64,000 bases of DNA from Gemmatimonadota bacterium (lineage in GTDB: Bacteria; Gemmatimonadota; Gemmatimonadetes; Gemmatimonadales; Gemmatimonadaceae): NCBI GenBank assembly GCA_016704465.1, contig JADJAD010000018.1, positions 23,126 through 87,125 on the forward strand. The letters run 5' to 3'. The notes under the pieces were generated by a model, which saw only the letters and a list, made by a program, of their open reading frames with translations, had not been told where the DNA came from and searched no databases. Position numbers and translations under genes: made by a program. This document shows, piece by piece, positions 53,968 to 62,610 of the stretch. Positions within the stretch are counted from its first letter, which is position 1. Every line of letters starts with the position of its first letter.

Positions 53968-54777
53968 TTGCCATCGCAACGACACGACGTGACGCTCCGC
54001 GACTCCGTGCTCGACGCCTGTCTCGCGGCGGCGCGCACGGGGGCGGACTACATTCGCGCTCGCAGCCGCGACCTCGCCACGATCGACTGGCAGGAGAAGT
54101 CACGCGCCGACTTCGTGAGCGAGGTCGACGTGGGGGCTGAGTCCCGCATCGCCGACGTCCTCCTCACGCGCTTTGCCGACGCGCGGATCGTTGGCGAGGA
54201 GCTGACGCCGACCGTCACCGGGGCGGATGGCCTGGTCTTCATCGTCGATCCGCTGGACGGCACCACCAACTTCCTGCATGGCTATCCCGAATACGCCGTG
54301 TCCATCGGCGCGCTCGTCGGGGAGACGCTCCTCGCCGGAGTCGTGCTCGAGGTTCCAGGTGGCACCACGTACTGGGCCTCGGCCCGCGGAGGTGCCTTCT
54401 GTGATGGCCAGCGCCTGGCGGTGTCGACGATCACCGATCCCGGGCGGGCGCTCATCGGAACGGGCTTCCCGTTCAAGCATCCCGAACTCGTGGTGCCGTA
54501 CCTTCCGCAGTTCGCTCGCGTAGTCGCCGCCACGGCCGGTGTTCGGCGCGCGGGCTCCGCAGCCCTCGACCTTGCGCACGTGGCCTGCGGCCACTTCGAC
54601 GCGTTCTGGGAGCTGATGTTGGCGCCGTGGGACATTGCGGCCGGCATCCTGCTGGTGCGGGAAGCCGGCGGGCGCGTGACCGACCTGCGCGGGGTGGAGG
54701 CTGCGCCAGAACACACGCCGCTGGTGGCGAGCAATGGCGTGCTACACGACTGGATGCTGGCACAGGTCGACGACTGA
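53968..54777 (+). CDS. Inositol monophosphatase family protein
   Basis: The 269-residue protein carries the Li-sensitive phosphatase motifs: DFVSEVDVGAE, GEEL, the metal-binding DPLDGTTNF and the second WDIAAGILLVREAGG. Bacterial members hydrolyse inositol phosphate, or act as SuhB- or CysQ-like enzymes. The TTG at 53968 is preceded by GGGGG with good spacing; GTG at 53989 is possible but has no ribosome-binding site. Confidence 0.93.
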   Translation: MPSQRHDVTLRDSVLDACLAAARTGADYIRARSRDLATIDWQEKSRADFVSEVDVGAESRIADVLLTRFADARIVGEELTPTVTGADGLVFIVDPLDGTTNFLHGYPEYAVSIGALVGETLLAGVVLEVPGGTTYWASARGGAFCDGQRLAVSTITDPGRALIGTGFPFKHPELVVPYLPQFARVVAATAGVRRAGSAALDLAHVACGHFDAFWELMLAPWDIAAGILLVREAGGRVTDLRGVEAAPEHTPLVASNGVLHDWMLAQVDD

Positions 54778-54999
54778 GAGAAGCGTGCGCGAGGCGTTGG
54801 TGGAGGGGAGCCGGCTGGAGGACAGGTAACAGGAGCCCGCTGAGGCTGGGGCTCAACAAGGCAGGAACGCGAGACCCATCGCATCGCATGCACCGAGCGC
54901 GAAGCACGCCCTCGAGGGAGGCGCCGAGGTGAGGCGTCGGGATACTCCGCGCACTCGAACGATGACGCGGAGTCGGCAGCGGAGTGCCATCTTCTTTGT

Positions 55000-55054
55000 C
55001 GGGGGGGCCCCCCGTCCCCCGTCCCCCGTCCCCCGTCCCCCGTCTCCCGTCCCC
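55000..55054. repeat. G7C6 block and C-rich heptamer repeat abutting the ftcD start
   Basis: Seven G and six C are followed by about five copies of GTCCCCC (one variant with CTCCC). The array ends directly before the ATG at 55055. Confidence 0.9.
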
Positions 55055-56578
55055 ATGAAACTCGTCGAGTGCGTCCCCAACTTCTCCGAGGGACGCCGTC
55101 CCGAGGTCGTCAGCGCCATTCGCGACGCGATCGCCGCCACCAACGGCGTGGTCGTGCTCGACGTCTCCAGCGATCCGTCACACAATCGCAGCGTCATCAC
55201 CTTCGTCGCGCCGCTCGATGTCGCGGTTGACGCCGCGCTCGCCGGGATGCGCACGGCCGCGGCGCACATTGACCTCACTGTCCAGCGCGGCGAGCACCCG
55301 CGCATCGGCGCCACCGACGTGGTCCCCTTCATTCCGCTGGAGGGGGCGACGATGGACGACTGCATCGCCCTTGCCCGCTCGTTAGGCGCGCGCGCGGCGA
55401 CCGAACTACAGATCCCCGTCTACCTGTACGAGCGCGCCGCTTCCTCCCCCGCGCGCGAGAACCTCGCCGATGTTCGGCGCGGCGAGTTCGAGGGCCTGCG
55501 CGACGACATCGCCACCAACCCCGCCCGCCATCCCGACTTCGGTGAACCGCGCCTGCACCCCACCGCCGGCGCGACGGCCGTCGGCGCCCGTCCCTTCCTC
55601 GTGGCCTACAACGTCTACCTCGGAGGCGCTGAGAACCTGCAGGTCGCCAAGAACGTCGCCAAGGCGCTGCGCCATTCCTCGGGCGGGCTGCGCTACGTCA
55701 AGGGGCTCGGCCTCGAGGTCGACGGACAGGCACAGGTCTCCATGAACCTCGTCGACATCGACAAGACCCCCCTGTTCCGCGCCTTCGACATGGTCAGGAT
55801 GGAGGCCTTGGCGCAGGGCGTCACGCCCACCTGGAGCGAAATCGTCGGGTTGGTCCCCGAGCGCGCGCTCTTCGACACCGCAGCCCGTCACCTGCAACTG
55901 CGCCGCTTCTCGCAGGACCTCGTGCTCGAGCACCGCGTCCGGCAGGCCGTGGCTGGCGGTATGTCCCTCAGCGGCTTCGTTGCCAGCGTCGCTGCCCCAA
56001 CTCCCGCCCCCGGCGGAGGCTCGGTCGCCGCCCACGCCGGCGCCCTGGGCGCGGCGCTCGCGCAGATGGTCGCCGGGTTGACCGTCGGCCGGAAGAAGTA
56101 CGCCGCCGTGGAGGCCGAGATGAAGGCGCTCGCCCTCGAGGCAACAACGCTCGGCAACGCACTCAACGCGCTGGTCGACCGCGACGCGGAGGCGTACGCG
56201 AGGGTCATGGAGGCGTACGCTCTACCAAAGGAAACCGACGCACAAGGCACGGAACGCACGCGCGCGATCGACGCCGCGCTGCTCGGCGCCGCCCTCGTCC
56301 CCCTGGAAACCGCGCGCGCCTGCACAGCGGTCGCGGCGCTCGCCGAGCACGCGGCGCGGCTGGGCAATCCCAATTGCGTCTCGGACGCGGGCGTGGCCGC
56401 CCTGCTCGCCGAAGCCGGGTGTCGCGGCGCCGCCTACAACGTACGCATCAACGTCGCGTCGCTGAGTGACCGTGCCAGCGGGGCGTCGTTGCTCGGGGAA
56501 GCGGCCGCCCTGGTGGTCCAGGCACGGCAGCTCGCCGAAGCCACCACCACCACCGTCGATTCGGCCATCGGCGACTGA
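55055..56578 (+). CDS. ftcD: Formiminotransferase-cyclodeaminase (two-domain)
   Basis: The 507-residue protein fuses an N-terminal glutamate formiminotransferase (CVPNFSEGRRPEVV at the start, DVSSDPSHNRSVITF, HPRIGATDVVPFIP) of about 300 residues with a C-terminal cyclodeaminase helical domain (PAPGGGSVAAHAGALGAAL, NCVSDAGVAALLAEAG). It channels the formimino group from formiminoglutamate to tetrahydrofolate and forms methenyl-THF. Usually bacteria encode this near hut histidine-degradation genes; none is in the window. The ATG lies directly after the heptamer array with no other ribosome-binding site. Confidence 0.94.
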   Translation: MKLVECVPNFSEGRRPEVVSAIRDAIAATNGVVVLDVSSDPSHNRSVITFVAPLDVAVDAALAGMRTAAAHIDLTVQRGEHPRIGATDVVPFIPLEGATMDDCIALARSLGARAATELQIPVYLYERAASSPARENLADVRRGEFEGLRDDIATNPARHPDFGEPRLHPTAGATAVGARPFLVAYNVYLGGAENLQVAKNVAKALRHSSGGLRYVKGLGLEVDGQAQVSMNLVDIDKTPLFRAFDMVRMEALAQGVTPTWSEIVGLVPERALFDTAARHLQLRRFSQDLVLEHRVRQAVAGGMSLSGFVASVAAPTPAPGGGSVAAHAGALGAALAQMVAGLTVGRKKYAAVEAEMKALALEATTLGNALNALVDRDAEAYARVMEAYALPKETDAQGTERTRAIDAALLGAALVPLETARACTAVAALAEHAARLGNPNCVSDAGVAALLAEAGCRGAAYNVRINVASLSDRASGASLLGEAAALVVQARQLAEATTTTVDSAIGD

Positions 56579-56590
56579 CGGTGGCGCGCC

Positions 56591-56650
56591 GTCCAGGGGC
56601 GCGCCGTCCAGGGGCGCGCCGTCCAGGGGCGCGCCGTCCGGTGGCGCGCC
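56591..56650. repeat. 15-bp tandem repeat carrying GGCGCGCC palindromes
   Basis: Three perfect copies of GTCCAGGGGCGCGCC (56591-56635) and one diverged copy (56636-56650) lie between ftcD and map. Each has the 8-bp palindrome GGCGCGCC, so the transcript would hold several short hairpins. The convergent position fits a terminator-like role, without a T tract. Confidence 0.9.
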
Positions 56651-56680
56651 CCCCGGCGCGTGCGACTGGCGACCGTCGCG

Positions 56681-57436
56681 CTACGTGAGCGAGGTCAGCA
56701 CGCGCGGCCCGTCCTCGAGGATCGCCACGCTGTGCTCGAAATGTGCCGAGCGCGATCCGTCGGCCGTGACCACGGTCCAGCGGTCCGACAGTGTCCGGAT
56801 CGGTGACGCACCGACATTGACCATCGGCTCGATTGCGATGGTCAGGCCGGCCTGCAGTCGCGGGCCGCGCTTCGGCTTCCCGAAGTTTGGCACCTGCGGA
56901 TCGCCGTGCGGCTTGGTTCCGACGTAGTGCCCGACCAGGTCGTCGGCCGTCGTGAACCCCGCCGCGCGCACCACCGCCGACACGGCGGCGCCGATGTCGC
57001 CGATGTGGTTCCCCACGCGCGCCGCTTCGACGCCGGCGCGCAGCGCGGCCTGCGTCACCTGCAACAGCTGCTGGTCCTGCTCGCTGATCTCGCCGACCGG
57101 GACGGTGATCGCGGCGTCCGTGTAGTAGCCCTCGAGCTTCACCCCGAAGTCGACCGTCACGATGTCGCCTTCCTTCAGGATGCGCTTGGCCGACGGAATC
57201 CCATGGACGATCTCCTCGTTGATCGAGATGCAGACCGAACCGGGAAAGCCGTACAAGCCCTTGAACGCAGCGGTCGCGCCGGGATGGCTCCGGATGAAGT
57301 CCTCGGCGACCTGGTCGAGCGCCTTGGTACTCATGCCCGGTCGCACGCTGGTGCGCAGCAACTCCAGGGTCTGGGCAAGCAGGCGCCCGCCCTTCGCCAT
57401 GATCTCGATCTCGCGCGATGACTTGAGGTGTACCAC
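56681..57436 (-). CDS. map: Methionine aminopeptidase, type I
   Basis: The 251-residue protein removes initiator methionine. Metal ligands are visible: Asp in VTVDFGVK, Asp in YYTDAAITV, His in VGHYVGTKPH, and Glu in IAIEPMVN and ending FEHSVAI. The segment GHYVGTKPHGDPQVPNFG departs from the common GHGIGR...HEEPQVPN but keeps both histidines. The start is GTG at 57436, three bases from the adk stop. It ends the spc cluster. Confidence 0.95.
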   Translation of the reverse strand: MVHLKSSREIEIMAKGGRLLAQTLELLRTSVRPGMSTKALDQVAEDFIRSHPGATAAFKGLYGFPGSVCISINEEIVHGIPSAKRILKEGDIVTVDFGVKLEGYYTDAAITVPVGEISEQDQQLLQVTQAALRAGVEAARVGNHIGDIGAAVSAVVRAAGFTTADDLVGHYVGTKPHGDPQVPNFGKPKRGPRLQAGLTIAIEPMVNVGASPIRTLSDRWTVVTADGSRSAHFEHSVAILEDGPRVLTSLT

Positions 57437-57439
57437 GGC

Positions 57440-58087
57440 CTAGAGTCCGAGCGTCGTACGGATTCGCGTGAGGACTTCGTCCTGCGTCCCCATGCCATCG
57501 ACGAACTTGAGCGCGGCCCCGTGGGTGCGATACCAATCGATGACCGGCGCTGTTTGCCGCTGGTAGACTGCCAGCCGGTTGCGGATGGCATCCGGCTCGT
57601 CGTCCTTGCGCCGCACCAGCGTCCCCTGCAGTTCGTGATCATCGGCGTCGCAGCGCTCCCCGGGCGCGCGCCCCGTGAACGGTCGCTGGCACACGTCGCA
57701 CACCGTGCGAGCGCTCAGACGCTCGACAATGGCCTCGTCGGGAACGTCGACGACGAGCACGGCATCCAGCGTGCGCCCGAGCTCAGCCAGCACGCGGGCC
57801 AGCCCCTCGGCCTGCGGCGTTGTCCGGATCACGCCGTCGAGAATCGCCCCACGGGCCGCGCTTGGCGACGCCAACGCCTCTTTCATGATCCCGAGGATCA
57901 CGTCGTCCGGGACAAGGTCACCACGCTCCATGGCCGCCTTGGCGGCGAGACCGAGGGGGGTGCCCTCACGCACGGCGGCGCGAAGCACGTCGCCCGTCGC
58001 GATCTTCGGGATCGCGAGTTCCTCGGAGAGATGCTCTCCCTGCGTGCCTTTCCCGGCGCCAGGGGGACCCAGCAGGACGATGATCAT
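57440..58087 (-). CDS. adk: Adenylate kinase
   Basis: The 215-residue protein has the P-loop LGPPGAGKGTQ, ATGDVLRAAV, the NMP-binding DGVIRTTPQAEGL (the usual DGFPRT is altered to DGVIRT), and a long LID with zinc ligands CDVC...CDAD. It makes ADP from ATP and AMP. The gene is next to map as in many spc clusters. Confidence 0.95.
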   Translation of the reverse strand: MIIVLLGPPGAGKGTQGEHLSEELAIPKIATGDVLRAAVREGTPLGLAAKAAMERGDLVPDDVILGIMKEALASPSAARGAILDGVIRTTPQAEGLARVLAELGRTLDAVLVVDVPDEAIVERLSARTVCDVCQRPFTGRAPGERCDADDHELQGTLVRRKDDEPDAIRNRLAVYQRQTAPVIDWYRTHGAALKFVDGMGTQDEVLTRIRTTLGL

Positions 58088-58223
58088 GAGTCGGCGAACC
58101 AAGTAGTGAGCGGCGTACGCGTGCGCGAGCAGCCTGGTGGGAGGGAACGCACAACCCGGCCGATGCACGAGCACCGCCGGGTCATGTCGTTACAGCCGGT
58201 CGAATGGACGAGGTGCGATGGAC

Positions 58224-58247
58224 GGCGCGCGCCGGTGGGCGCGCGCC
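58224..58247 (-). terminator. Perfect 10-bp hairpin after secY
   Basis: GGCGCGCGCC at 58224-58233, a 4-base loop and GGCGCGCGCC at 58238-58247 lie just after the secY stop on the minus strand, with no T tract. It may be a terminator, an attenuator or an mRNA-stabilising hairpin between secY and adk. Confidence 0.5.
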
Positions 58248-58252
58248 CCAGA

Positions 58253-59584
58253 TCAGAATCCGCCAGACGTCTGGCGGCCACGGAATCGCACACGCCCCTT
58301 CTTCATGAACCCGTCGTACTTGCGCAGCAGCAGGTGCTGCTGCATCTGCGACATCGTGTCGAGCGCCACGCCGACCACGATGAGGAGCGACGTCCCCCCG
58401 AACTGGAACGCGACGTTGATCCAGGTCGCGATGATGATCGGCATCAGCGCGATGACCGTAAGGAACACCGCTCCCGGAAGGGTGATGCGCGTGACGACCT
58501 GATCGATGTACTCCGCCGTCTTCGCACCGGGCTTCACCCCGGGGATGAATCCGCCCTGCTTCTTCAGGTTCTCGGCCAACTCGATCGGGTTGAAGATGAT
58601 CGAGGTGTAGAAGTAGGTGAAGAAGACGATCAACACTGCGCTCGCCGCGATGTACAGCCACGTCCCTGGCTGGAACATCTCCGACAGCCGCTGCGCCCCC
58701 GGATTCCCCGAGAACTGGGCAATGGCGCCCGGAACGACGATCACCGACTGGGCGAAGATGATCGGCATCACGCCCGCCGAGTTGACGCGCAGCGGGATGA
58801 AGTTCCGCGCCGCCTCTCGCATCCGACCACGCGCCATCGTGCGCTGCGGGATCTGAATGAGGACTCTGCGCGCCGCCAACGTCATCGCCACGATACCGGC
58901 GACCACGGCCGCCATGACGATGCCGAGGATGGCAAGCGAGAACGGACCAACAGCGCCCGTGCCAACGAAGCGGAACGTCTGGATGATGCCCGGCCAGAAG
59001 CGCTCGACGATCGAGAAGAAGATCAGGAGCGAGGCGCCGTTGCCAAGCCCGCGTTCCGTGATCTGCTCGCCCAGCCACATCACAAACACGGCACCCGTCG
59101 TCAGGAACAAGGCGGTCTGCAGCTTGAACCCGAAGCCGGGGTTGGCCACCGCCTGCTGCAATGACTCCGTGAACAGCGCGAAGCCCCAGGCCTGCACGAC
59201 GGCGAGAACTACCGTGGCGTAGCGCGTCCACTGCGTGAGCTTCTTTCGCCCCTCTTCGTCCTTCTGCATCTTCTCGATCGTGGGGACGACGGCCCCGGCG
59301 ATCTGGACGAAGATGCTTGCCGAGATGTACGGCATGATCCCGAGCGCGAAGACCGTCGCGCGCGAGAGTCCGCCGCCCACGAAGAGGTCATACAACCCCA
59401 GGAGCCCACCCGAACCCTGATTGGCGAAGAAGTCCGTGAGGGCGATGACGTCGACGCCCGGCACGGTGACGTGCGTACCCAACCGATAGATCGCCAAGCA
59501 CACGAATGTGAAGACGATCTTCTCCCAGAGCTCCGGCGTGTTGCGAATGTTCGCGATCGCCTGGGCGGGATTTGGTTGCGCCAT
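58253..59584 (-). CDS. secY: Protein translocase subunit SecY
   Basis: The 443-residue protein has about ten membrane helices, the conserved YRLGTHVTVPGVD after the first helix, NQGSGGLLGLYDLF, the plug region, and GKS-like loops with YFYTSIIFNPIELAENLKKQG before the C-terminal helices. It is the channel of the Sec system. It lies one base after the rplO stop in the spc order. Confidence 0.97.
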   Translation of the reverse strand: MAQPNPAQAIANIRNTPELWEKIVFTFVCLAIYRLGTHVTVPGVDVIALTDFFANQGSGGLLGLYDLFVGGGLSRATVFALGIMPYISASIFVQIAGAVVPTIEKMQKDEEGRKKLTQWTRYATVVLAVVQAWGFALFTESLQQAVANPGFGFKLQTALFLTTGAVFVMWLGEQITERGLGNGASLLIFFSIVERFWPGIIQTFRFVGTGAVGPFSLAILGIVMAAVVAGIVAMTLAARRVLIQIPQRTMARGRMREAARNFIPLRVNSAGVMPIIFAQSVIVVPGAIAQFSGNPGAQRLSEMFQPGTWLYIAASAVLIVFFTYFYTSIIFNPIELAENLKKQGGFIPGVKPGAKTAEYIDQVVTRITLPGAVFLTVIALMPIIIATWINVAFQFGGTSLLIVVGVALDTMSQMQQHLLLRKYDGFMKKGRVRFRGRQTSGGF

Positions 59585-60052
59585 TTACTCCTCGATGCGG
59601 CCGCCGGCCGCGGCGATCTTCTCACGCGCGCCGCCGCTGACCTTGATGCCGCGCACGGTGTAGGCACCTGGCACGTCGCCAGTGGCCAGAAGCTTCGCCG
59701 GCCCCTTGCTGAGCTTGATCAGCCCAGCCGCCGCCAGCGACTCGCGCGTCACGTCGTTGCCGTCCACCTTGGCCAGGTCGCCGAGGCGCACCACCTGGTT
59801 CTCGATACGAAAGCGCGTATTGTTGAAGCCACGCTTCGGAATCCGGCGCGTGAGCGGCATCTGGCCGCCCTCGAAGCCGGGCTTCCCGCCGCCCGGGCCA
59901 TGGTGCCCCGAACGCGCCTTGCTGCCTTTATGTCCCTTGCCAGCTGTCTTTCCCGTGCCCGATCCGGGCCCGCGGCCCAGACGCTTCCGATTCCGGTGTG
60001 ATCCCGGTGCCGGCGACAGGTTGTGCAGCCCGATCTTCTCTTGGGTCGCCAC
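59585..60052 (-). CDS. rplO: Ribosomal protein uL15
   Basis: The 155-residue 50S protein starts with HNLSPAPGSHRNRKRLGRGP and has the RGxGTGKTAGKGHKG and GFEGGQMPLTRRIPKRGF motifs. The C-terminal part is complete. It lies between rpmD and secY as usual in the spc cluster. Confidence 0.96.
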   Translation of the reverse strand: MATQEKIGLHNLSPAPGSHRNRKRLGRGPGSGTGKTAGKGHKGSKARSGHHGPGGGKPGFEGGQMPLTRRIPKRGFNNTRFRIENQVVRLGDLAKVDGNDVTRESLAAAGLIKLSKGPAKLLATGDVPGAYTVRGIKVSGGAREKIAAAGGRIEE

Positions 60053-60056
60053 GATC

Positions 60057-60311
60057 TCACTCCTTTACGGGCGTCACCGTAACCAGGTGCCGCACCTTTT
60101 TGATCGCCCCACGAAGCGCGGGCGTATCCTGCTGGATGACTGAAGCCTGGTGATGGCGGAGCCCCAACGCACGCAGCGTCAGGCGCATCGTCTCACTGTG
60201 GCCGATCTCACTCCGGACCTGCGTAATCTGCACCTTGCCACCCGTTGCCGGCTCGTCCTTGGGCGTCGACTTCGGCCCACGCGTCGGGTGCCACACGAAT
60301 GTCCTAGGCAT
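60057..60311 (-). CDS. rpmD: Ribosomal protein uL30
   Basis: The 84-residue protein carries the bacterial L30 core ([40 protein letters not shown]) after an N-terminal extension of about 24 residues. It overlaps rpsE by eight bases, suggesting coupling. Confidence 0.93.
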   Translation of the reverse strand: MPRTFVWHPTRGPKSTPKDEPATGGKVQITQVRSEIGHSETMRLTLRALGLRHHQASVIQQDTPALRGAIKKVRHLVTVTPVKE

Positions 60312-61101
60312 GCGAAACCTCCTTACCCTTGTGTCGCGAACGATACCCGATCGCCGACGGATCCACCCCGCGCTCGCGCGCGATCTGCTCGACCGTCGTC
60401 AACTGCATCAGCCCATCGAACGCGGCCCGCACCATGTTGTGCGGATTCGAGGAACCTAGCGACTTCGTGAGAATGTCGCTGATCCCGGCGCACTCCATCA
60501 CCGCGCGGACCGCACCACCGGCGATGACGCCGGCGCCCGGCGCCGCAGGCTTCATGACCACGCGCCCGGCGCCATGCTGGCCGATCACCTCGTGCGGGAT
60601 CGTCGAGCCAGTCAACGGGACGGAGACCATGTTGCGACGCGCCCCCTCGACGGCCTTGCGGACCGCCTCGGACACCTCGTTCGCCTTCCCGGTCGCAAAG
60701 CCGACCTTCCCCTGCCCGTCGCCCACGGCAACCAGGGCATTGAACGAGAAGCGCCGACCGCCCTTCACGACCTTGGCGACACGATTGATCGCGACGACGT
60801 TCTCGACCAGGTCCGAGGCGCCGTCGCCACGACCCTGCGCGTCACCACCGCGTCCCCCGCGCCCGCCGTCACGGCCGCCGCCAGGACCGCCGGAGCCGCC
60901 GTCACGACCGCGCCCGCCCGGACCGCCCGGGCCACCGGGACCGCCACGACCAGCGCCCGGCCCGCCGCGGCCACCACCGCCACGGCCACCACGACCGCCA
61001 CCGGGGCCACCACGGCCGCCGCCACCGCTGCGCGCTCCACCACCGCCGCCAGCGGGGCGCGGCGCGCCTGCCGGGGAACCAGTTGTCTCGTTGTCAGCCA
61101 T
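60304..61101 (-). CDS. rpsE: Ribosomal protein uS5 with glycine/arginine-rich N-terminal extension
   Basis: The 265-residue protein has a normal uS5 core from about residue 97 ([55 protein letters not shown]). The first 96 residues are dominated by [11 protein letters not shown] and GGG, an RGG-box-like low-complexity stretch that ordinary uS5 (about 160-170 residues) lacks. The start ATG (61101) gives MADNETTG and lies one base from rplR. The extension could add RNA binding or phase behaviour, but nothing in the sequence proves it. Confidence 0.95.
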   Translation of the reverse strand: MADNETTGSPAGAPRPAGGGGGARSGGGGRGGPGGGRGGRGGGGRGGPGAGRGGPGGPGGPGGRGRDGGSGGPGGGRDGGRGGRGGDAQGRGDGASDLVENVVAINRVAKVVKGGRRFSFNALVAVGDGQGKVGFATGKANEVSEAVRKAVEGARRNMVSVPLTGSTIPHEVIGQHGAGRVVMKPAAPGAGVIAGGAVRAVMECAGISDILTKSLGSSNPHNMVRAAFDGLMQLTTVEQIARERGVDPSAIGYRSRHKGKEVSHA

Positions 61102-61102
61102 G

Positions 61103-61459
61103 TTAAAACTCCAGACCGCCCTCGCGGGCGCCATCGGCCAGTGCCTTCACGCGGCCGTGATAACGATACCCCGCGCGATCGAATACCACCTTGGTGATCC
61201 CCTTCTCCTTCGCCACGCCGGCCAGCGCCTTGCCGACCAACGCCGCCTTCTCTGACTTCTTGCCTGCCAGCTCGCCGTCGCCAACGGTCAGCAGCGTGCG
61301 CTGCGCCACGTCGTCGACCAACTGCGCATAGATGTGCTTCAACGAGCGGAAGATGACCAGGCGCGGCCGCTCGGCCGACCCCTTGATCCGGTTGCGGATG
61401 CGCAGGTGCCGGCGATACCGCAGCTCCTGGCGCGTCTTCGGGATTCCCTTGCGTCGCAT
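61103..61459 (-). CDS. rplR: Ribosomal protein uL18
   Basis: The 118-residue 5S rRNA-binding protein has [19 protein letters not shown] near the start and the C-terminal [24 protein letters not shown]. It is normal in length. The stop of rplF and the start share one base. Confidence 0.97.
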   Translation of the reverse strand: MRRKGIPKTRQELRYRRHLRIRNRIKGSAERPRLVIFRSLKHIYAQLVDDVAQRTLLTVGDGELAGKKSEKAALVGKALAGVAKEKGITKVVFDRAGYRYHGRVKALADGAREGGLEF

Positions 61460-61998
61460 TACTTGCCTCCCGCCTTACCGGCCTTCCGGCGAATGATCTC
61501 GCCCGCGTAGCGCACGCCCTTGCCCTTGTAGGGCTCCGGCTTGCGCAGCTTCCGAATCTCCGAGGCGATACGTCCCACGGTTTCCTTGTCCGCCCCTTCC
61601 ACCAGCACCTGTGTCGGCACCGGGGCCGTGAGCTTCACCCCTGCGGGCGCCTTCACCTCGATCGTGTGCGAGTAGCCCAGCGACATCAGCAGCCCGTACG
61701 GCTTCACCTCGGCCTTGTAGCCGACCCCGGTGATCTCCAGCTGACGCGTGAACCCCTTCGTCACTCCCTCGACCATGTTGGCCACCAGCGTGCGCGTGAG
61801 GCCGTGCAGGGCCTTGTGACGCGTTTCGTCGGACGGGCGACTCACCGTGATCATCCCGTTCTCGTGCACCAGGATCATCTCCGTGTGCAGGGTCCGGGAC
61901 AGCTCACCCTTGGGCCCCTTTACCGCCAACGTCGTACCCTTCAAGGTCACCGTCACTTCACTCGGAACGGGGACCGGTTGCTTGCCAATTCGCGACAT
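61459..61998 (-). CDS. rplF: Ribosomal protein uL6
   Basis: The 179-residue protein starts with [12 protein letters not shown], has two related domains and ends with [19 protein letters not shown] and a basic tail. It shares one base with rplR. Confidence 0.97.
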   Translation of the reverse strand: MSRIGKQPVPVPSEVTVTLKGTTLAVKGPKGELSRTLHTEMILVHENGMITVSRPSDETRHKALHGLTRTLVANMVEGVTKGFTRQLEITGVGYKAEVKPYGLLMSLGYSHTIEVKAPAGVKLTAPVPTQVLVEGADKETVGRIASEIRKLRKPEPYKGKGVRYAGEIIRRKAGKAGGK

Positions 61999-62010
61999 CG
62001 TGGGATCTCC

Positions 62011-62409
62011 TTACCAGACGAGGGCGAGCAATTCGCCGCCGGTGTGCGCCTTGCGCGCATCCGCGTCCGACATCACGCCGCGCGAGGTGCTGAGGATAGC
62101 CATCCCCAACCCGTTGCGCACGCGAGGGATCTCGCCGACCGCGACATACTTCCGCAGGCCAGGCGTCGACACCCGCTGGAGCTGGCGGATCACCGGCTGC
62201 CCACCCGCATACTTCAGGATGACGCGCAGCAACTTGTGTCCGGCCTCGTTCTCCACGTGGCGGTAATCCTGGATGTAGTGGTTCGCCTTCAGGATCCGCG
62301 CGATCTCGGTCTTCACTTTCGACGCCGGCATGTCCACGCGACGGTGCTTCGATCCGCAGGCATTGCGGATCCGCGTGAGCATATCGGCGATCGGGTCAGT
62401 CATGCTCAT
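62011..62409 (-). CDS. rpsH: Ribosomal protein uS8
   Basis: The 132-residue protein begins with TDPIADMLTRIRNA, and the C-terminal STSRGVMSDADARKAHTGGE matches bacterial S8. Two Met starts (62409, 62403) are possible. It is preceded by a gap of about 200 bases from rpsN holding a long inverted repeat. Confidence 0.96.
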   Translation of the reverse strand: MSMTDPIADMLTRIRNACGSKHRRVDMPASKVKTEIARILKANHYIQDYRHVENEAGHKLLRVILKYAGGQPVIRQLQRVSTPGLRKYVAVGEIPRVRNGLGMAILSTSRGVMSDADARKAHTGGELLALVW

Positions 62410-62477
62410 GAAATTCGCTCACTCTCCTCTCGTATCCGACGCAGCGGACGTGGAGGAATAAAAGGGGGGAAAAGACG

Positions 62478-62603
62478 GACGGGAGACGGGAGACGGGCGA
62501 CGGGAGGAGGAGACAGCGGAGACCGATGAGTCAGCGGCGCGGCGCGCCAAGTGCCAGCCCCGCGCACCGCCAAACTCCCGTCCCCCGTCCCCCGTCTCCC
62601 GTC
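62478..62603. repeat. 27-bp inverted repeat from heptamer arrays between rpsN and rpsH
   Basis: Arms at 62478-62504 and 62577-62603 are complementary at 25 of 27 positions, with a 72-base loop. The arms are copies of the GGGAGAC/GTCCCCC heptamer family. In the spc transcript this could form a stable hairpin between rpsN and rpsH. Confidence 0.85.
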
Positions 62604-62610
62604 CCACCAC

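Noticed and set aside
57428..59164. Plus-strand open frame over adk and secY
   Set aside because: It runs opposite to two clear genes and has an Arg/Asp/His-rich composition typical of antisense frames.
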